64,000 bases of DNA from Rotaria sp. Silwood1 (lineage: Eukaryota; Rotifera; Eurotatoria; Philodinida; Philodinidae): contig CAJNOP010000095.1 in the NCBI GenBank assembly GCA_905250075.1, positions 485,622-549,621 of the forward strand, in the 5' to 3' direction. The position numbers and the translations under genes were made by a program. Below the pieces are notes generated by a model. That model saw nothing but the letters and a program-made list of their open reading frames with translations, was not told where the DNA came from and ran no database searches. Positions 51,776 through 64,000 of this stretch are shown one piece after another (positions within the stretch are counted from its first letter, which is position 1; each line of letters opens with the position of its first letter).

Positions 51776-54327
51776 TCAGTCATCACTTCCTTCATCTGAT
51801 GAATACCATTTTGTAAAACGAGGTAGAATAGTTTTCCAACGTTTAAAATTAGCTTCTGTTATTTCGCATTGCATGGGTTTAAATACTTGATCGACTGTTA
51901 TAATTCGTTGAAAATATTCATAATCTTCAATAAGACCATAACCATAAGCAGCTAAAAATCCAGCACCAATACCTGATGCTAAATTAAATGCATGACAACG
52001 TTCAACAGACATATGTGCTAAATTTGCAATTATTTGACAAATAAAATCACATGTTGAAACACCACCAGCTGCTCGTAAACATTTTAATTTTTTTTCTCCT
52101 TGATGTTTTTTATAATCATCTCGTACAAATGAAAATACATCATAAATAACAAAAGCAATTGATTCAAGTATAGCACGAAGTAAATCTTCACGTTTTGTCT
52201 CATTATCAATACCAATAAAACCTGAACCACAATGTGGATCATCATAATGACCACCAAATGCTGGAAGAAAAAAAACTTTTGCTGGTCGAGCATCTATTGA
52301 TATTGTATTAAGTTCAGAAAAATTGTCAAAAAATTTCGCTTGTTTAGCCCAATTAAGTACTGTAGCACAACCACTATGAAGAGCATGCATAAAATGAAGA
52401 TTTTCTGATGGATTTGAAAGATCCGAATGAGCAACAAGTGGATATATACCATCAGTACAAGCACTAACTGGACCAGTTATAATATTAATAAAAGCACCGG
52501 TACCCAATGTAAGTAAACATTCGCCAGGGTTAGATACACATTGACCAAACATACTTGCTTGAACATCACCAATCACAGCAGTAATAGGAATAGCACAACC
52601 TTTAAAGAAAATGTTTTTTTTTTTCACATATATATAAATAATTTATTCACTAGTATTGAAAAATCAATAGAAATTTTCAAGTTAGACCATACATGTCAAT
52701 AAAATAGTTTTGTTAAGTTTAACATGCGTAATTAGACTGTGACTCGTGTTGAGTCATATGAACTTGACTCATGTCATAAATTATGCTTTTTTTTAGTATT
52801 CTATAATTCATTCACAAAGACTAATTTTGTTTTTTCTTTGATATTCACCTAGGCTTATTCATCAAAAAAGTTCAGGTAAGGAAGGATGGGTCAAACATTT
52901 TTGGGCGTGTAGTTGTTAGATTTTTGAGTATCATAAGTATTGAACTTGATTTTTTGTTTTGACTCGTGTTTACTCTTTAAAATACAATGAAATAAAAAAA
53001 TATGAAATATTCGTTTATTTATTTTGATTTTTGATATCAGTTTTTTTAATAAAAATGAAGTTGTATATTTCAACGAATGCATTGTTTTTTCTATACTTAA
53101 ACGTTCAGAAGACGGGAAAAGGTCGATGAAGCTAAATAGAGAGGAGTCAAAAATGCAGCTTGTATTTGCATGTCCATTATAGATAACTCCATTAAACATC
53201 AGATGTAATCAATCACTTCGCCTTTTATTTCAATGTCTTGAACTTTAAGTTAAATCAACAAATTTTACAAAATAATTCAGAGATGCGATTCGTCCTTGAG
53301 TATGACTATTGATAAGAAAAAATACGTATATCCCACTCATATATATATATATATATATATATCTTTTTCTTAGAATTTCCTACATCCAACTTAATGAACT
53401 AATGACTGTTAGAATTTTTACTACAAAAAATACTCATCTTTTAGTATTATATATATATATAATATTTATTTATTTAATTAAACTCATAATTATCTTACCA
53501 AATAAACTTGGATCACATCTACCAAATTCTCCAAATGTTGGTTTAATTGTTGGTAATAATTTCATATCAATACCTAGATTTCGACAAAGTAATGATGACC
53601 ATTGAGATAAAAATGGATCATAAAGTCCAGTTGAACTTGCACATGAAACATCTGTTACATGTTCTTGTCCACCAGTTAATTTCCATATAAGCCATGTTTC
53701 AATACAACCAAATAATAATTCATTATTACGTGCACGTTGAATTAATTCAGGTTTTCTTTCAAATAACCATAATAATTTAAATGCAATCATTTGTGTACGA
53801 AATTCAAGATTGGATAATGTTGACATACGTGGTGAATGAATAATAGGATAAATAACTTTAGCAAAACCACGTATTGTTTTCCATGTTAATGATGAATTTG
53901 TTGCTATTGCATGTGCACTTGATCTTGAATCATTCCATAAAATAATATTTGAATATGTTTTACCGGTTTTACGATCCCATAATATAACAGAATTTCTTAA
54001 TGTTGATATACCTAAACAAGTTATATCAGTAACAGTTAATGGACTTGCAGATTTAATTGTTTCATTAATAACATCAAGTAAAATTGACCAAAATTGTTCA
54101 GGATCAAATTCATAACCATGTGGTTCAGGACAAAGTAGTGTTTGTTGTTTTTGACATGATGAAATAACTTCAAAAGATTTTGAAAATAAATAAGCACGTA
54201 TAGATGATGTACCAATATCAATTGAAAGTATATATGGTTCTTTAATAGGAGGTGAAGGATATTCTTCTTGATCATTAGAATTACTAGTTAAATGAATTAA
54301 ATTTCCTAATTTAGATTTTGTTGCCAT
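51776..54327 (-). CDS. GK5: Glycerol kinase 5-like FGGY carbohydrate kinase (GK5)
   Basis: Two exons, 53499-54327 and 51776-52599 (1653 nt, 550 residues; human GK5 is about 530), separated by an 899-bp intron. FGGY-family kinase predicted to phosphorylate glycerol or a related polyol; substrate unproven for GK5. Visible motifs are the phosphate-1 loop [67 protein letters not shown] with the expected catalytic Asp, the ATP-site segments [11 protein letters not shown] and [15 protein letters not shown], and AILESIAF. The start at [10 protein letters not shown] is the only ATG before the kinase core, and its A is the last base of the SDHAF3 stop codon. No frame break. Confidence 0.93.
52600..53498 (-). 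other. GK5 intron with (TA)n tract
   Basis: 899 bp; donor GTAAGATAAT follows SLFG (phase 1) and acceptor CTTTAAAG precedes CAIPIT. A (TA)n run lies at about 53338-53362. Nothing else is recognisable. Confidence 0.75.
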
Positions 54328-54864
54328 TATTTATTCGATTGTGAAGATTTTTTTATTTCAGTATATAAATCGTAAAGTTGAACAAGTTGATCTTCTTTAA
54401 GAAGATCTAACGCTTTTAAATCAATTGATTGACCAAATGTTTCGTTATTTTTAGCTGAAGTTTGACGTGTTAATATTCTAGCGTACTCCTACGAAAAAAA
54501 GAAGAAATGAAAAAAAGAACCTTCTATCGACCTTCTACATGTTTATCATTATTAGAAGAAAAGAAAAAAAAAAGTAAATAGTGTATTTTATGATGACAGC
54601 AATTGGATTGATAAAAAAAAAAAGAGAGACAGGAAAGGTCAAATTTCGTATGAGTTTTTTTAACATACTACTTACACTCCATTCAAGCATAAAGTTTGGA
54701 ATGAATTCAGGTTGAGCATTTTTATGACGACGAAATTCACTACGAACGTATTGATTACCAAATTCTTTTAATTCATAAGGAAGACTTTGATGTAAACGAA
54801 GTATAGTTTTATATAATCTCAATACAGTCAAACGATGTTGTACACCAAAAACTTTTTCATACAT
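54327..54864 (-). CDS. SDHAF3: Succinate dehydrogenase assembly factor 3 (SDHAF3/ACN9)
   Basis: Two exons, 54676-54864 and 54327-54488; 351 nt, 116 residues. LYR-family mitochondrial matrix chaperone that helps mature the Fe-S subunit of complex II (family knowledge). It shows [19 protein letters not shown] (LYR-type helix, written LYK as in other SDHAF3), [19 protein letters not shown] (the conserved EFRRHK), FMLEWSEYARIL and, near the end, [17 protein letters not shown]. Size matches the family (about 120). The TAA stop at 54327-54329 overlaps the ATG of GK5 (TAATG). The intron is 187 bp. Confidence 0.92.
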
Positions 54865-55135
54865 TGATTATAAACATTGAATTTTTTTTTTCTCTAAATT
54901 CTAAAATAAGAAACATTTAGTATTTGTTTTTTCTTTCTTTTTTAATCATCTGTATTATATCTCTAATCAAGTTAACAAAAAAAAGAAATATTTTTTAGGA
55001 TCGAACATAATTATACATGAATATTATCAACTGTTCAACATTAAATGTTTACAAACGAAAAAGAAAAAATATATATGATGAGAAAGAAAAAAAAAGAGAT
55101 TATCGACCGGGGTCTGTTGCAGTGGAATGTCATGA

Positions 55136-58100
55136 TTATAAAAGTGTTTCATGACAATGTTGAAGATCAGCATTTAAACGATTGATATATCGATCTAAAT
55201 CATTGTTTGTCGGATCAAGACTTTTTGCTGCAAGTAAATCAGTTAATGCATCATCATATAATCTAAATAGAAAATTGAGTGAAAATTAAATTTTAAAACA
55301 AAAAACTTTTGATAAATTCTATACTTTTGATCACGTTTTATTCTTGATCGAAGTAGAAGACCATCAGATGTATTATGAATATAAAGTGCTTGTGTACAAT
55401 AATCAATAGCTCCTTCATAAGACTAAAATAAAATTGAAATTTTTTTTTTCTTTGTTTTTTTTGTTGATAAATTAAAAACAAAATAAAAAATAGATTTTGT
55501 TTTCTCATACATTTAATTTTCGTTTACATTTAGCTAAATTAATTAAACAATTATATTTCATAAAAAGGAAATTAGTTGTAAATTGATCGGTTGTTTGTTG
55601 ATCATTATCTATTGGTAATTTTTTTAATGCATATGCAAAACGATAAGCAGCATCTTTATATTGATTTTTCTATTTTATTAAAAGAAAAATAAATGATATA
55701 ATAAATTTAAATAATAAAAAAAAAAAAAGAAAAACTAATAAAATTTACTTTATAAAGTGATATACCATCATCAATTAATTTTGATATTAAAATTGTCATC
55801 ATATCATTTTTTCCTGCTGCTAATGCCCATGTTGATGGACCTAAAAGAAAATATAATTTGATGAGACTTTTTTTTTTTGTTACTAAAAAAAAACGCATTT
55901 TTTTGCCTTTTTTCTAAATGAAATTTTGATATCGAAATAAGTATATGTTTTCCTCCGGAATATTCAATCCAATAGAATCTATCGAGATGAACAGGAAACT
56001 ATAAATTACTTAATTTGAGTACCTCTAGCATATGTATAGATGACGCATGTATACATATGAGAAAACAGAATTCAGTAATCAACTAACCCGAGAAATCATC
56101 TAACTGATTAATTGCTTTCGAATTGAGACAACATGTATCATGTAGAGACTAATGAGTTATGAATAACCTGAAAAGAATTCGTACTGTTAGCTTATTAATG
56201 TTGTCATACTGCATTCTAAAAAAATTTTTTTTTGTATTAAAGCCGTCGTCTCTCTTAGAAACATTGAAAGTACTAATTTTCGAAGTTCTACGCCAAATTT
56301 AGCACAAAGATAGGTCTTGAATAGTGGCGAAGCCAGGGGGTAGCTTGGGGTCTCAGCCCCCCTCAGAAACCTTTGAGCCAGCCCTCAGGAAAATTTTTAA
56401 AGTATGTATTTTATTCGCCAAGGGGGCTCAAAGATCCGTCAGAGGGGGCTGAGCCCTTCTCACCTCAAAATCCTTGCTCCGTCACTAGTCTTGAACAGAA
56501 TTTTTGATTGTAAATCTACTATTATATATGAACAATATCACAAAATGCCTTTACCATAGCTATATCTTTAGATTGGAATTAGAGACGAAGGATCGATTCG
56601 GTTCGTAGTATCCCAATGAACTTCAGTTTAATCTGAACCAATCCTATTATCTAATAGGAATGACGAAAAGATCTGGAAATTTTAGATTAAACTATTTTGT
56701 TTAAGACCTCTGTCTGCGCAAAATATCAAGTTAACATTCAAAAACCAGTTTTTCCAACGTTCCTATAGGAAGTATCACAGTTTTAATTTAACAAATACAG
56801 TATTGTAGCAGCACTAAGATACCATTACGAACTCTTTTCAGAATATTCTCATAATTCATTATAATCTTAATGAGGTACATTGTCCTGACATAAACGCAAT
56901 TAATCAGTTAAAGGACTTTCTTCTTAAGATAATATATTTTCTTTAAAAAAAAAAGTACTTCAGTATTCTTTTAAACTTTTCCATTGAATGTTCATAAAAT
57001 TCTTGTTCGATGAAAATCAATTATTTGTTTTTTTATGAAAAAAAAAAATTAATTCTCTTACCAAGTTTAACACTTTTCTTTAATAAACAATTAACAACAG
57101 CAACATTTCGACATCCAATAGCACGATCAAGTGCACGCATGCCATTTTTATCAACATGATCAACAATTGAACCATGATCAATAAGTAATTGTACAAGTTG
57201 TACATCACCATAAAATGATGCCATATCAATTGGCATTCGTCCATTTATATCTTCATGATTAATATCACTTCCATGAGCTAATAGAGCTTCACATGCATGA
57301 TAATGACCTTTTAAACAAGCCCATGATAAAGCTGTAAGTCCTTCTTCATCTTCATGATGAACATTAGCACCTATTCGAAAGGGAACAATAAAAAATAAAA
57401 AGATAAGATAAAAATTAAATTTTTTGTTTATTATAAATCAAACCTTTTTCTAATAAACTATCAATAACAGCTAAATGACCTTCACTAGCTGCAATAATTA
57501 AACATGTTCGTTTTTGTTTATCACAATGTTCAATTGATGCTTGATGATCAAGTAAATATTCTACACATGGCCACATACCATTTTTAACTGCTAATAATAA
57601 TGGTGTCATTTGACGAGAATTTGTTCGATCAATATCTGCTTGATGATTTGTTATTAAATAATCAATTATATTCATATGACCATGACTTGCTGCATTTGTT
57701 AAAGCTATAGAAAATTATATTTAGACCAAATAGATTATTATAATTGACATATAAACAATACCTGTTTCACCATGTACATAATCCATACCATTTATATCGA
57801 TGGTTGAATAATTATTATCAGTTAACATAAATTCAAGAGCTTCTAATGAACCATTTGATGCAGCATAAACAAATGCTTGTTGTTTTATAGATGCATCTGT
57901 ACAATTAAGTAATTTCAAAATAGATACATGTTTAGTTGCATAAGCAACAGCTGTTAATTGATATTTATCTTTCAATGTAATCTAAATAAACCAAACAAAC
58001 AAAAAACCAAAATTTTAGAAACATCTCGAAATCAAAGAGAGATATGATGATTTATACAATACTCTATCTGCGTATTGACTTTCCGTTAATTAGGTGGAAG

Positions 58101-61100
58101 AAGAGAAATGAGCAAATAAAAATATCGCAGATTTAATAGTTCGATATCTTCCCTATAACTATGACTAGCTGTGGCTTGAGATAGAAAGTCGACTTGATGC
58201 AAAGCTGTTGAGTTTTCTCTGTTGGCTGTAAGACTTCGACAGTATTTTGCTTTTGTCTAATATGTACAAATTTCTAACATACAAAAACTCTTATTCTGGT
58301 TTTTGTTCACTAAAACTTTAGTTTTGAAGAGAATATTTATCTGTCGTCTGACAATCGATCGATGGCTGCGTCTAAAAGACTTTAAAAGAACTAATTATCT
58401 CTTCGTACAAGAATATTTAGGAGGATCGATCGTTGTTATGAACATTTGCAATAACCTTTGACTTGAATCAAAACTCTTCAGAATTGGGGATATTGAATAA
58501 AAGACAACCTTAGTAAAATACTTCAACGTAAAGTCTCGATCAGTTTGCAAGGAAGCAATATAAAGTTCGCCGATCAATGTGAAGAAGCTGATTTCTGCGT
58601 CATAATATTCATAAGAATTTTAAATGATTATTAAACTATATTTAATAAACAAAACTCAAAATTGAAATAAATTTTACTTGATGAGATTTATTCAAACTTA
58701 CATCAGCATTATAATTCATTAATAACTTAACAACCTGTTCATGTCCATATTCAGCTGCAAGCATTAAAGCTGTTTTATTTTCATTATCTTTAGTTGTTAA
58801 ATTAACATTTGCATGATATTTTAAAAGTAATTCAACAAATGATGTATAACCATTTCGTGATGCAATACATAAAAGTGGCATATGAATTGAATTAACTATT
58901 GAATCTGGATCAGCTGATGTCATTAATAATAATTCACTTATATTTAATTCAGGATAAAATGTATTACGAAGTGAAGCTAATAAACGTGATGAATCATTGA
59001 TTAAATGTTTTATTATATGACATAGCTGTATAATATTATTCGAAAATAAATCACTTAATGATAAATGGCGAATACATTCAATAGCTTCTGGTCCATGTAA
59101 TGGAGTTGTTAATGAACGAGATAAATAAAGTGCCAAACGAGAATGACCTTTTCTGTAAAAATATTTCAAAAAAAAAAAATTTAAAGAGAAAAGAAAAACT
59201 TTGTATATATATATATATCGGGTAAAATTATTCTTTAGCAATGTAACTTTAAAAAAATTAATATAAATATATATATCTCGAGATAATAAACTTTTCTGGA
59301 GCTGATTTTCATGTTCAACGTATGTTAAGTTACTCTAGATACATGGAAAAAAAATCAGCATTAGAGAACTTTTTTCAAAGGAGTTATTAATAAAAAAAAA
59401 CTACTGTTACAACAAATATTGAATTTCACGTCCTATATTTTAGTTTTAAAAACTAAATAATATATTCTGTAAACATTTTCTGAACCTACAAAATCTCTAT
59501 CCAAAGTGTTTTCTTAGCATCCCTAAGTTTGTCAAAAAAAAAATCAATTCACTTTCCGTTAACGATGTGCTCGAATGCGAAAAAAAATGCTTTTACAACT
59601 GAATGCGAAGTTCAAAATCGATTCGAAACGATACAAATCCTTTTTCAGAATCTCTAGACATAGTTTATACCATTGAGTCTATCAGGAAATTTTTCCTCAT
59701 ATAGCTAGAAACATACTTGTTGATTACTTTTTAATTAACCGTTATCTGAAAGAGCCAATATATATACATAAATCTATGCTAAAAGAATTTATTCACAAAA
59801 AAACAAGTCTTTCTTTTGTCTGAAATGGCCCATCTATTTGAAAATATTTACTTGATATTGCAAGCAAAATGTTGATTTGAATAAGTAATTAACCAATGTC
59901 GAATAGAACCATGAACAATAGCATATGTTGAATTTGAATATTGTGTTACAAATACAGATAAATGCGAAATACACTTTAAATAAAAAAAAAAACAAAAACT
60001 ATGAATTGAAGAAATATGATCAATAAAAATTTACTTGTAAAAATATTGACCATTCAATATGTAATTCTTCATCAATATTAAGACAATTATATAAAACATT
60101 TAAATTAATTGATCGTCTTGATGCTAAACATATTTCAAGAATAGCACGACAAACTTCAATATGTTCTTGAATTTTATTATTTAAAAAACGATAATAAAAT
60201 ATTTCATTTAATGTTCGTGGAAGATCAATATTTGATGGAAATTCTCGTTGTTCAAATACATCACAAATTTGTTGAATAAAAAATATATTTCCATGAGATA
60301 ATGTACATAATTGATCAATATTTGACATAGATGATGATAAATCATAAAGTTCATTACTACAATCGTTCTAAAATACATAAAAATAAAAGCTTAAAGAAAT
60401 TGACAAAATTCAATTGATTTCTATCTTTTATTTGAATATTATCTTGTTTGTCTTAAAAAGGAAATTTCAAAACTCTTATGTTATTTTAGTTTTATGAACA
60501 AAAAAAATTAATTTGCAAAATTGATACTGCTTCTCAATTTATTTAATTTACGTCACTTAGTTACAATTAAAGTTATATAATGTTAATAGATAAGTCTATA
60601 TTTTAATTTTCAATGTTAATGAAGATCGCATTAGGATTTTATTTGAAATTTTTCAACAAATATGAAAACAGTTGCTTATTTGAAACTAATTATGCTCGAG
60701 AGATAAGAGACAGATTTGAGTAGTATCATAATAAAAGTAGCCTTATCTGCTGTAATGATTCTATCATTTTTCATTAAATCATCATTTCTTCTCGCTAATC
60801 AATCTCACTTTCATTATAGCGAAAGAAATATTAAAGAGAAGTTTTCAATTCTTTCTTCTGTACTAAATTTCTTAATTATTATTCAATACTAAGACGATCG
60901 ATACATGATAAACTTGTATGAAATAGAAGTTGTACAATTCGTATATGTTTCTTCTTCATTATACATCTACTTCTAAGCAGAAAAAACAATTTCTATTGAT
61001 TTACTTAGCCATAGATAATAGAGAGGAAATCAGTTCCGATAGTGTGAGAATAAATATCAGATGGCCTGGTTCTATCTGCTGGAGATGCATGTGGGAGAGT

Positions 61101-64000
61101 TTAGTTGTCATAATTTTAATCAATGGAAAGGCTTAATCCTTTGGTGTCACTTATCAGTTATACGAAATTTTGGTCAATAAATTTTTTGAACCGTTCATAT
61201 CTTTTAATGACTACGAATATGAACTAGAAGTATATTGCAATTTTCAAAACAATTTGAAATGACTCTTTTTTTTTTTTTTGTCGTAAAAACAATCTTTTAT
61301 TTCAGACTGTTTAGATATATATTACCTCTAATCTTTTTGATAAATATTTTCGAATATCATTATGTAAAAAATTAGAAAATCTTGATTCATCTTCTATATC
61401 TAATACAGCAAAATTTTGTAGAAATGTATTTTGTTCTATTTGATGTTGATTATCATCTAAACGATTCATAGTTATTATTAATTTTAACCATGATGGTATA
61501 CGATGAAGATTAGCAAATAAAAATTCTGTTATTGTTTGTCCTTCTGTATCACATAATTCATTATTAATACCATCAATTATTAAATAAATATGATTTGTTA
61601 TAGAAAATAATTCTTGTAAATGACCAAGAAGTTTTAATTGATTTAATTGATCAAGAAAAGCTAAACATATATTATAAATTAAAAATAAAACAAACAAAAC
61701 GAATAGAAAATTTTTTTTACCAGTAAAAAATGCATGTTCAACATTTTGTATACATGCATTTAATGTAATTGCTTTACGTGTATGTTGTTCACGTAAAATA
61801 ACATCACGATAAGCATGTAGAAGTGGATGTTCAAGTGCACGATAAATTATTGAGTGTATTATATCTGGTAATGAACAAGTATCGGTTTGTGAACAATCAC
61901 AAAAATGAGATGATAATATATGAGATTTTAACCATTCATAAGAAGTTTTTCTTGCTGAATTTACTCGAATTATTGAAGCTAAAAACAAAAATAAAACAGG
62001 ACACAATTGTAAAAAGATATTTCAAATGACTTCGTTGATAGAAATTGAGTAAAATAATGCAAGAAGTGCATTAGATTGTTATTGTCAAGTTGCAGTATAT
62101 AACTTTCTTGATGTCAATTTATTAAGATCTCATCCTTTTTTTTATCGTCAAAAATGTTTTAGATATATCAGCATTCGTTGTGATCGTCTTCAAAAGAACA
62201 GACAATGAAGTTTAGATAACATAATCATATTTCAGCAATAATTTGTAATAGCAATCAATTGTGTTCAGAATAGATTTATTGTCTCACAGTCTTATCTTAA
62301 TTCAAACAAATGAATAAGATACTACTTATATCTTTGTAATCAAAGCATGTGTGATATTGTTTAAAAATTCAGATCTATTTAATCATTCTTTTATGTAACA
62401 CGTCAAATATCAGAGAATCTCTTCTGAATATACTATTGTGTTCTATTGTTCATGTGTATTTCTTTTTTCGACTAACTGAACGCACATGAAAAGGTTTCAA
62501 AATGCAATACTAAATCACATTGACTATGGATAAATTCTCGTCTACTATCTCTAGTTGTGATGTGATGTGTGATCGTTACACAAGACAATGATTAAACAGA
62601 TCTAAATTTTTAAAGAATATTACATATAGTTTGATTTCTAAAACATATAAACAGTATTTCATTCATATATTTTGAATTAAGATAAGACTATGAAATAATA
62701 AAACTATGAATGAATGCAATTGATTTTTATTGAAAAATATTTCTTGAACTTTTATAGGTTATTTAAACTTCATTGTCTATTCTTTTGACGGAGATCGCAA
62801 CGAGTTCTAATATTTCTAAAAAAGATTTTTTTTTCGTCTACAAAAAAGACGATATTTTATTGAAGAGACGTCAAGGCAGTTATAAATTGCTGAAATGCTT
62901 TCATTTTTTGCAGAGTATATGAAAATTGGTGATTTTCGATGAGATTCTTTTGTAAATATTTAGACTAGTAATTTATCTAGCATAGAAGTCTAGAAGTAGG
63001 GCACTTCTGAAGGAGGCGGTTATTGTTTATCATATACTATGTGTCCGTATTTCTAAAAAAAATCGATGTTCGTCCTGTCGAAGTTTACAATTGCTTTTCA
63101 GAACAGGAAATCTGGACAAAATACTGTTTAGAGAACACAAAGATTTTTTTGTTAAATTTAAAATAAAGGAAAAAAAAAACAACTTTATTTTTTAGTAATA
63201 CAAATGCTGTCATTCTATGATAGACTAATCTAACAGAAGTCAATTATAATCTTTCTGACTAATAAACGTATCAAATTTAATGCATTGTAAAGATTAGTTT
63301 TGTTGATTGATCAAAAAAATTATGAGTATTTACAATGTTTGATTAAGATTAAATATGAATGAGAATATAAATATTTTTGATGAATGAATTTTTTAATAGC
63401 TATCCATTGTAGATCGATATCTATGCATTAATAATATTCTCATCCATCGTTGGCAAAGCCTTTCTTTTAAATCAAGCTTAACTTTTGTGTAGAATGGATT
63501 TCAATAGACGAAGCTTTACTTCGAAGGAAAAAACAAAGGACGACTATTCTCACTATGATTTCTAGCTACTAAGCAATGTGTTATAGCTTTTGAGGACCGA
63601 GAGTATGGCATCTCTCTTCAAAAATCGGATTGACTTTCCTAAAGTGTCTAGTTATTGTAGCACATTCTATGTATCTGTGTTTCCAAAAATAAATACTAGC
63701 CCTTTCAAAACATTTCTCCAGAAGGAAAAAAAAATCTGAATAGAACACTATCTATATCAATCATAATACAATAAATAGATTTACTCATAGTCATACATCT
63801 TTCATTTCGAGTAATAACTGATGTTGGTTTTTGCGATGTTATATTTGTTGTTCGTAATAAATTTTTCATCAACCATGTTTTACCCATTCCTGGTGTATGA
63901 CTTAATAGAACAAGACCGGGTTTAGTCGTTCCTTTTAGTAATTTAAATATTTCATCATAAATCCAATCACGTTGAATAAAAAATTTTTCATCATCATGAA
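55136..64000 (-). CDS. TANC: TANC1/2-like STAND NTPase with ankyrin and TPR repeats (5' end off window)
   Basis: Exons from 5' to 3': 63785->64000, 61721-61978, 61326-61660, 60035-60367, 59852-59973, 58702-59152, 57762-57981, 57444-57704, 57062-57370, 55749-55840, 55511-55669, 55325-55422 and 55136-55262; phases agree throughout, giving about 990 residues in the window. TANC/Rolling pebbles proteins are scaffolds (postsynaptic in mammals, myoblast fusion in flies). It carries a P-loop (HTPGMGKTWLMKNLL), a STAND NTPase region with a likely Walker B (IYLIIDGIN) and FPSWLKL-type motif (RIPSWLKLIITMNR), about ten ankyrin repeats ending VDHVDKNGMRALDRAIGCRN, then GPSTWALAAGKNDMMTILIS and TPR-like helices (YKDAAYRFAYALKKL; EGAIDYCTQALYI; YDDALTDLLAAKSLDP). 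It stops directly after the TPRs, without the long disordered tail of vertebrate TANC. Several introns are long (61979-63784, 55841-57061). Confidence 0.9.
56322..56487. mobile_element. Short hAT-like MITE with perfect 8-bp target duplication
   Basis: A 166-bp element in a TANC intron. The ends TAGTGGCGAAGCCAGG and, reverse-complemented, TAGTGACGGAGCAAGG are inverted repeats. The 8 bases GTCTTGAA are duplicated at 56314-56321 and 56488-56495. The interior is unusually GC-rich for the region (runs of GGGGG and CCCCC) and carries further inverted AGCCCCC/GGGGGCT motifs. No coding capacity. Confidence 0.85.
59274..59790 (+). repeat. Dispersed repeat R2, copy 2 (TANC intron)
   Basis: Aligns collinearly with 37395-37910 in the same orientation. 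It lies in the intron 59153-59851 of the TANC gene. The best-conserved parts are the first 130 bases and the end (CTGAAAGAGCCAA followed by ACTAAAAGAA or GCTAAAAGAA). Confidence 0.6.
61979..63784 (-). other. Long TANC intron (1806 bp)
   Basis: Donor GTAAATC follows MTM and acceptor TTTTTAG precedes the exon starting SIIRVNSARK. AT-rich and non-coding. Two stretches (about 62960-63130 and 63570-63740) look weakly alike and may be an old internal duplication. Confidence 0.65.

Noticed and set aside
52891-53199. 102-codon minus-strand open frame in the GK5 intron
   Set aside because: No similarity, AT-rich composition, and it lies in a well-supported intron.

Overview
The window is AT-rich animal DNA with intron-split genes. 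Most introns are 45-80 bp with GT...AG ends; a few run to 1-2 kb. There is no operon-style bacterial layout. Gene content (ERM, TANC, CFAP65, PKA, EI24, GPATCH3, GK5, SDHAF3, MRPL46) is metazoan. Compact AT-rich introns, a LamG-domain relic and hAT-like MITEs suggest a small invertebrate, most likely a bdelloid rotifer. That placement is an inference, not something read from a marker gene. Exon boundaries were placed by hand from splice sites and reading phase. In every complete multi-exon model the exon lengths sum to a whole number of codons.

Layout. (1) 1-11989, minus: the 5' part of a giant Ser/Thr-rich type II membrane protein with several internal tandem repeats; it runs off the left edge. 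(2) 13825-15754, plus: a PKA catalytic-subunit-like kinase with a 15-nt microexon. (3) 16884-25213, minus: a complete CFAP65, an axonemal MSP/ASH-domain protein. (4) 25951-26940, plus: EI24, intronless in its coding part. (5) 27-30.8 kb: no intact gene, but a decayed LamG-domain relic. (6) 30856-32996, minus: GPATCH3. (7) 33202-41068, minus: an ezrin/radixin/moesin gene with two alternative sets of terminal coding exons. Its first intron carries a decayed extended-synaptotagmin-like pseudogene on the opposite strand. (8) 41-49.4 kb: gene-poor, with one clear and one probable hAT-like MITE. (9) 49429-64000, minus: four genes in the same direction. In transcription order they are TANC (5' end off the right edge), SDHAF3, GK5 and MRPL46. 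The SDHAF3 stop and GK5 start overlap as TAATG.

The genes are ordinary housekeeping, ciliary and cytoskeletal functions and do not form one pathway. The most unusual points are the SDHAF3/GK5 stop-start overlap (a candidate dicistronic or trans-spliced unit), the duplicated C-terminal exons of the ERM gene, the giant repeat-built mucin-like protein, the antisense E-Syt relic inside the ERM gene, and several MITEs or dispersed repeats. I saw no CRISPR array, rRNA or convincing tRNA gene. Two 10-N assembly gaps lie at 796-805 and 47472-47481.
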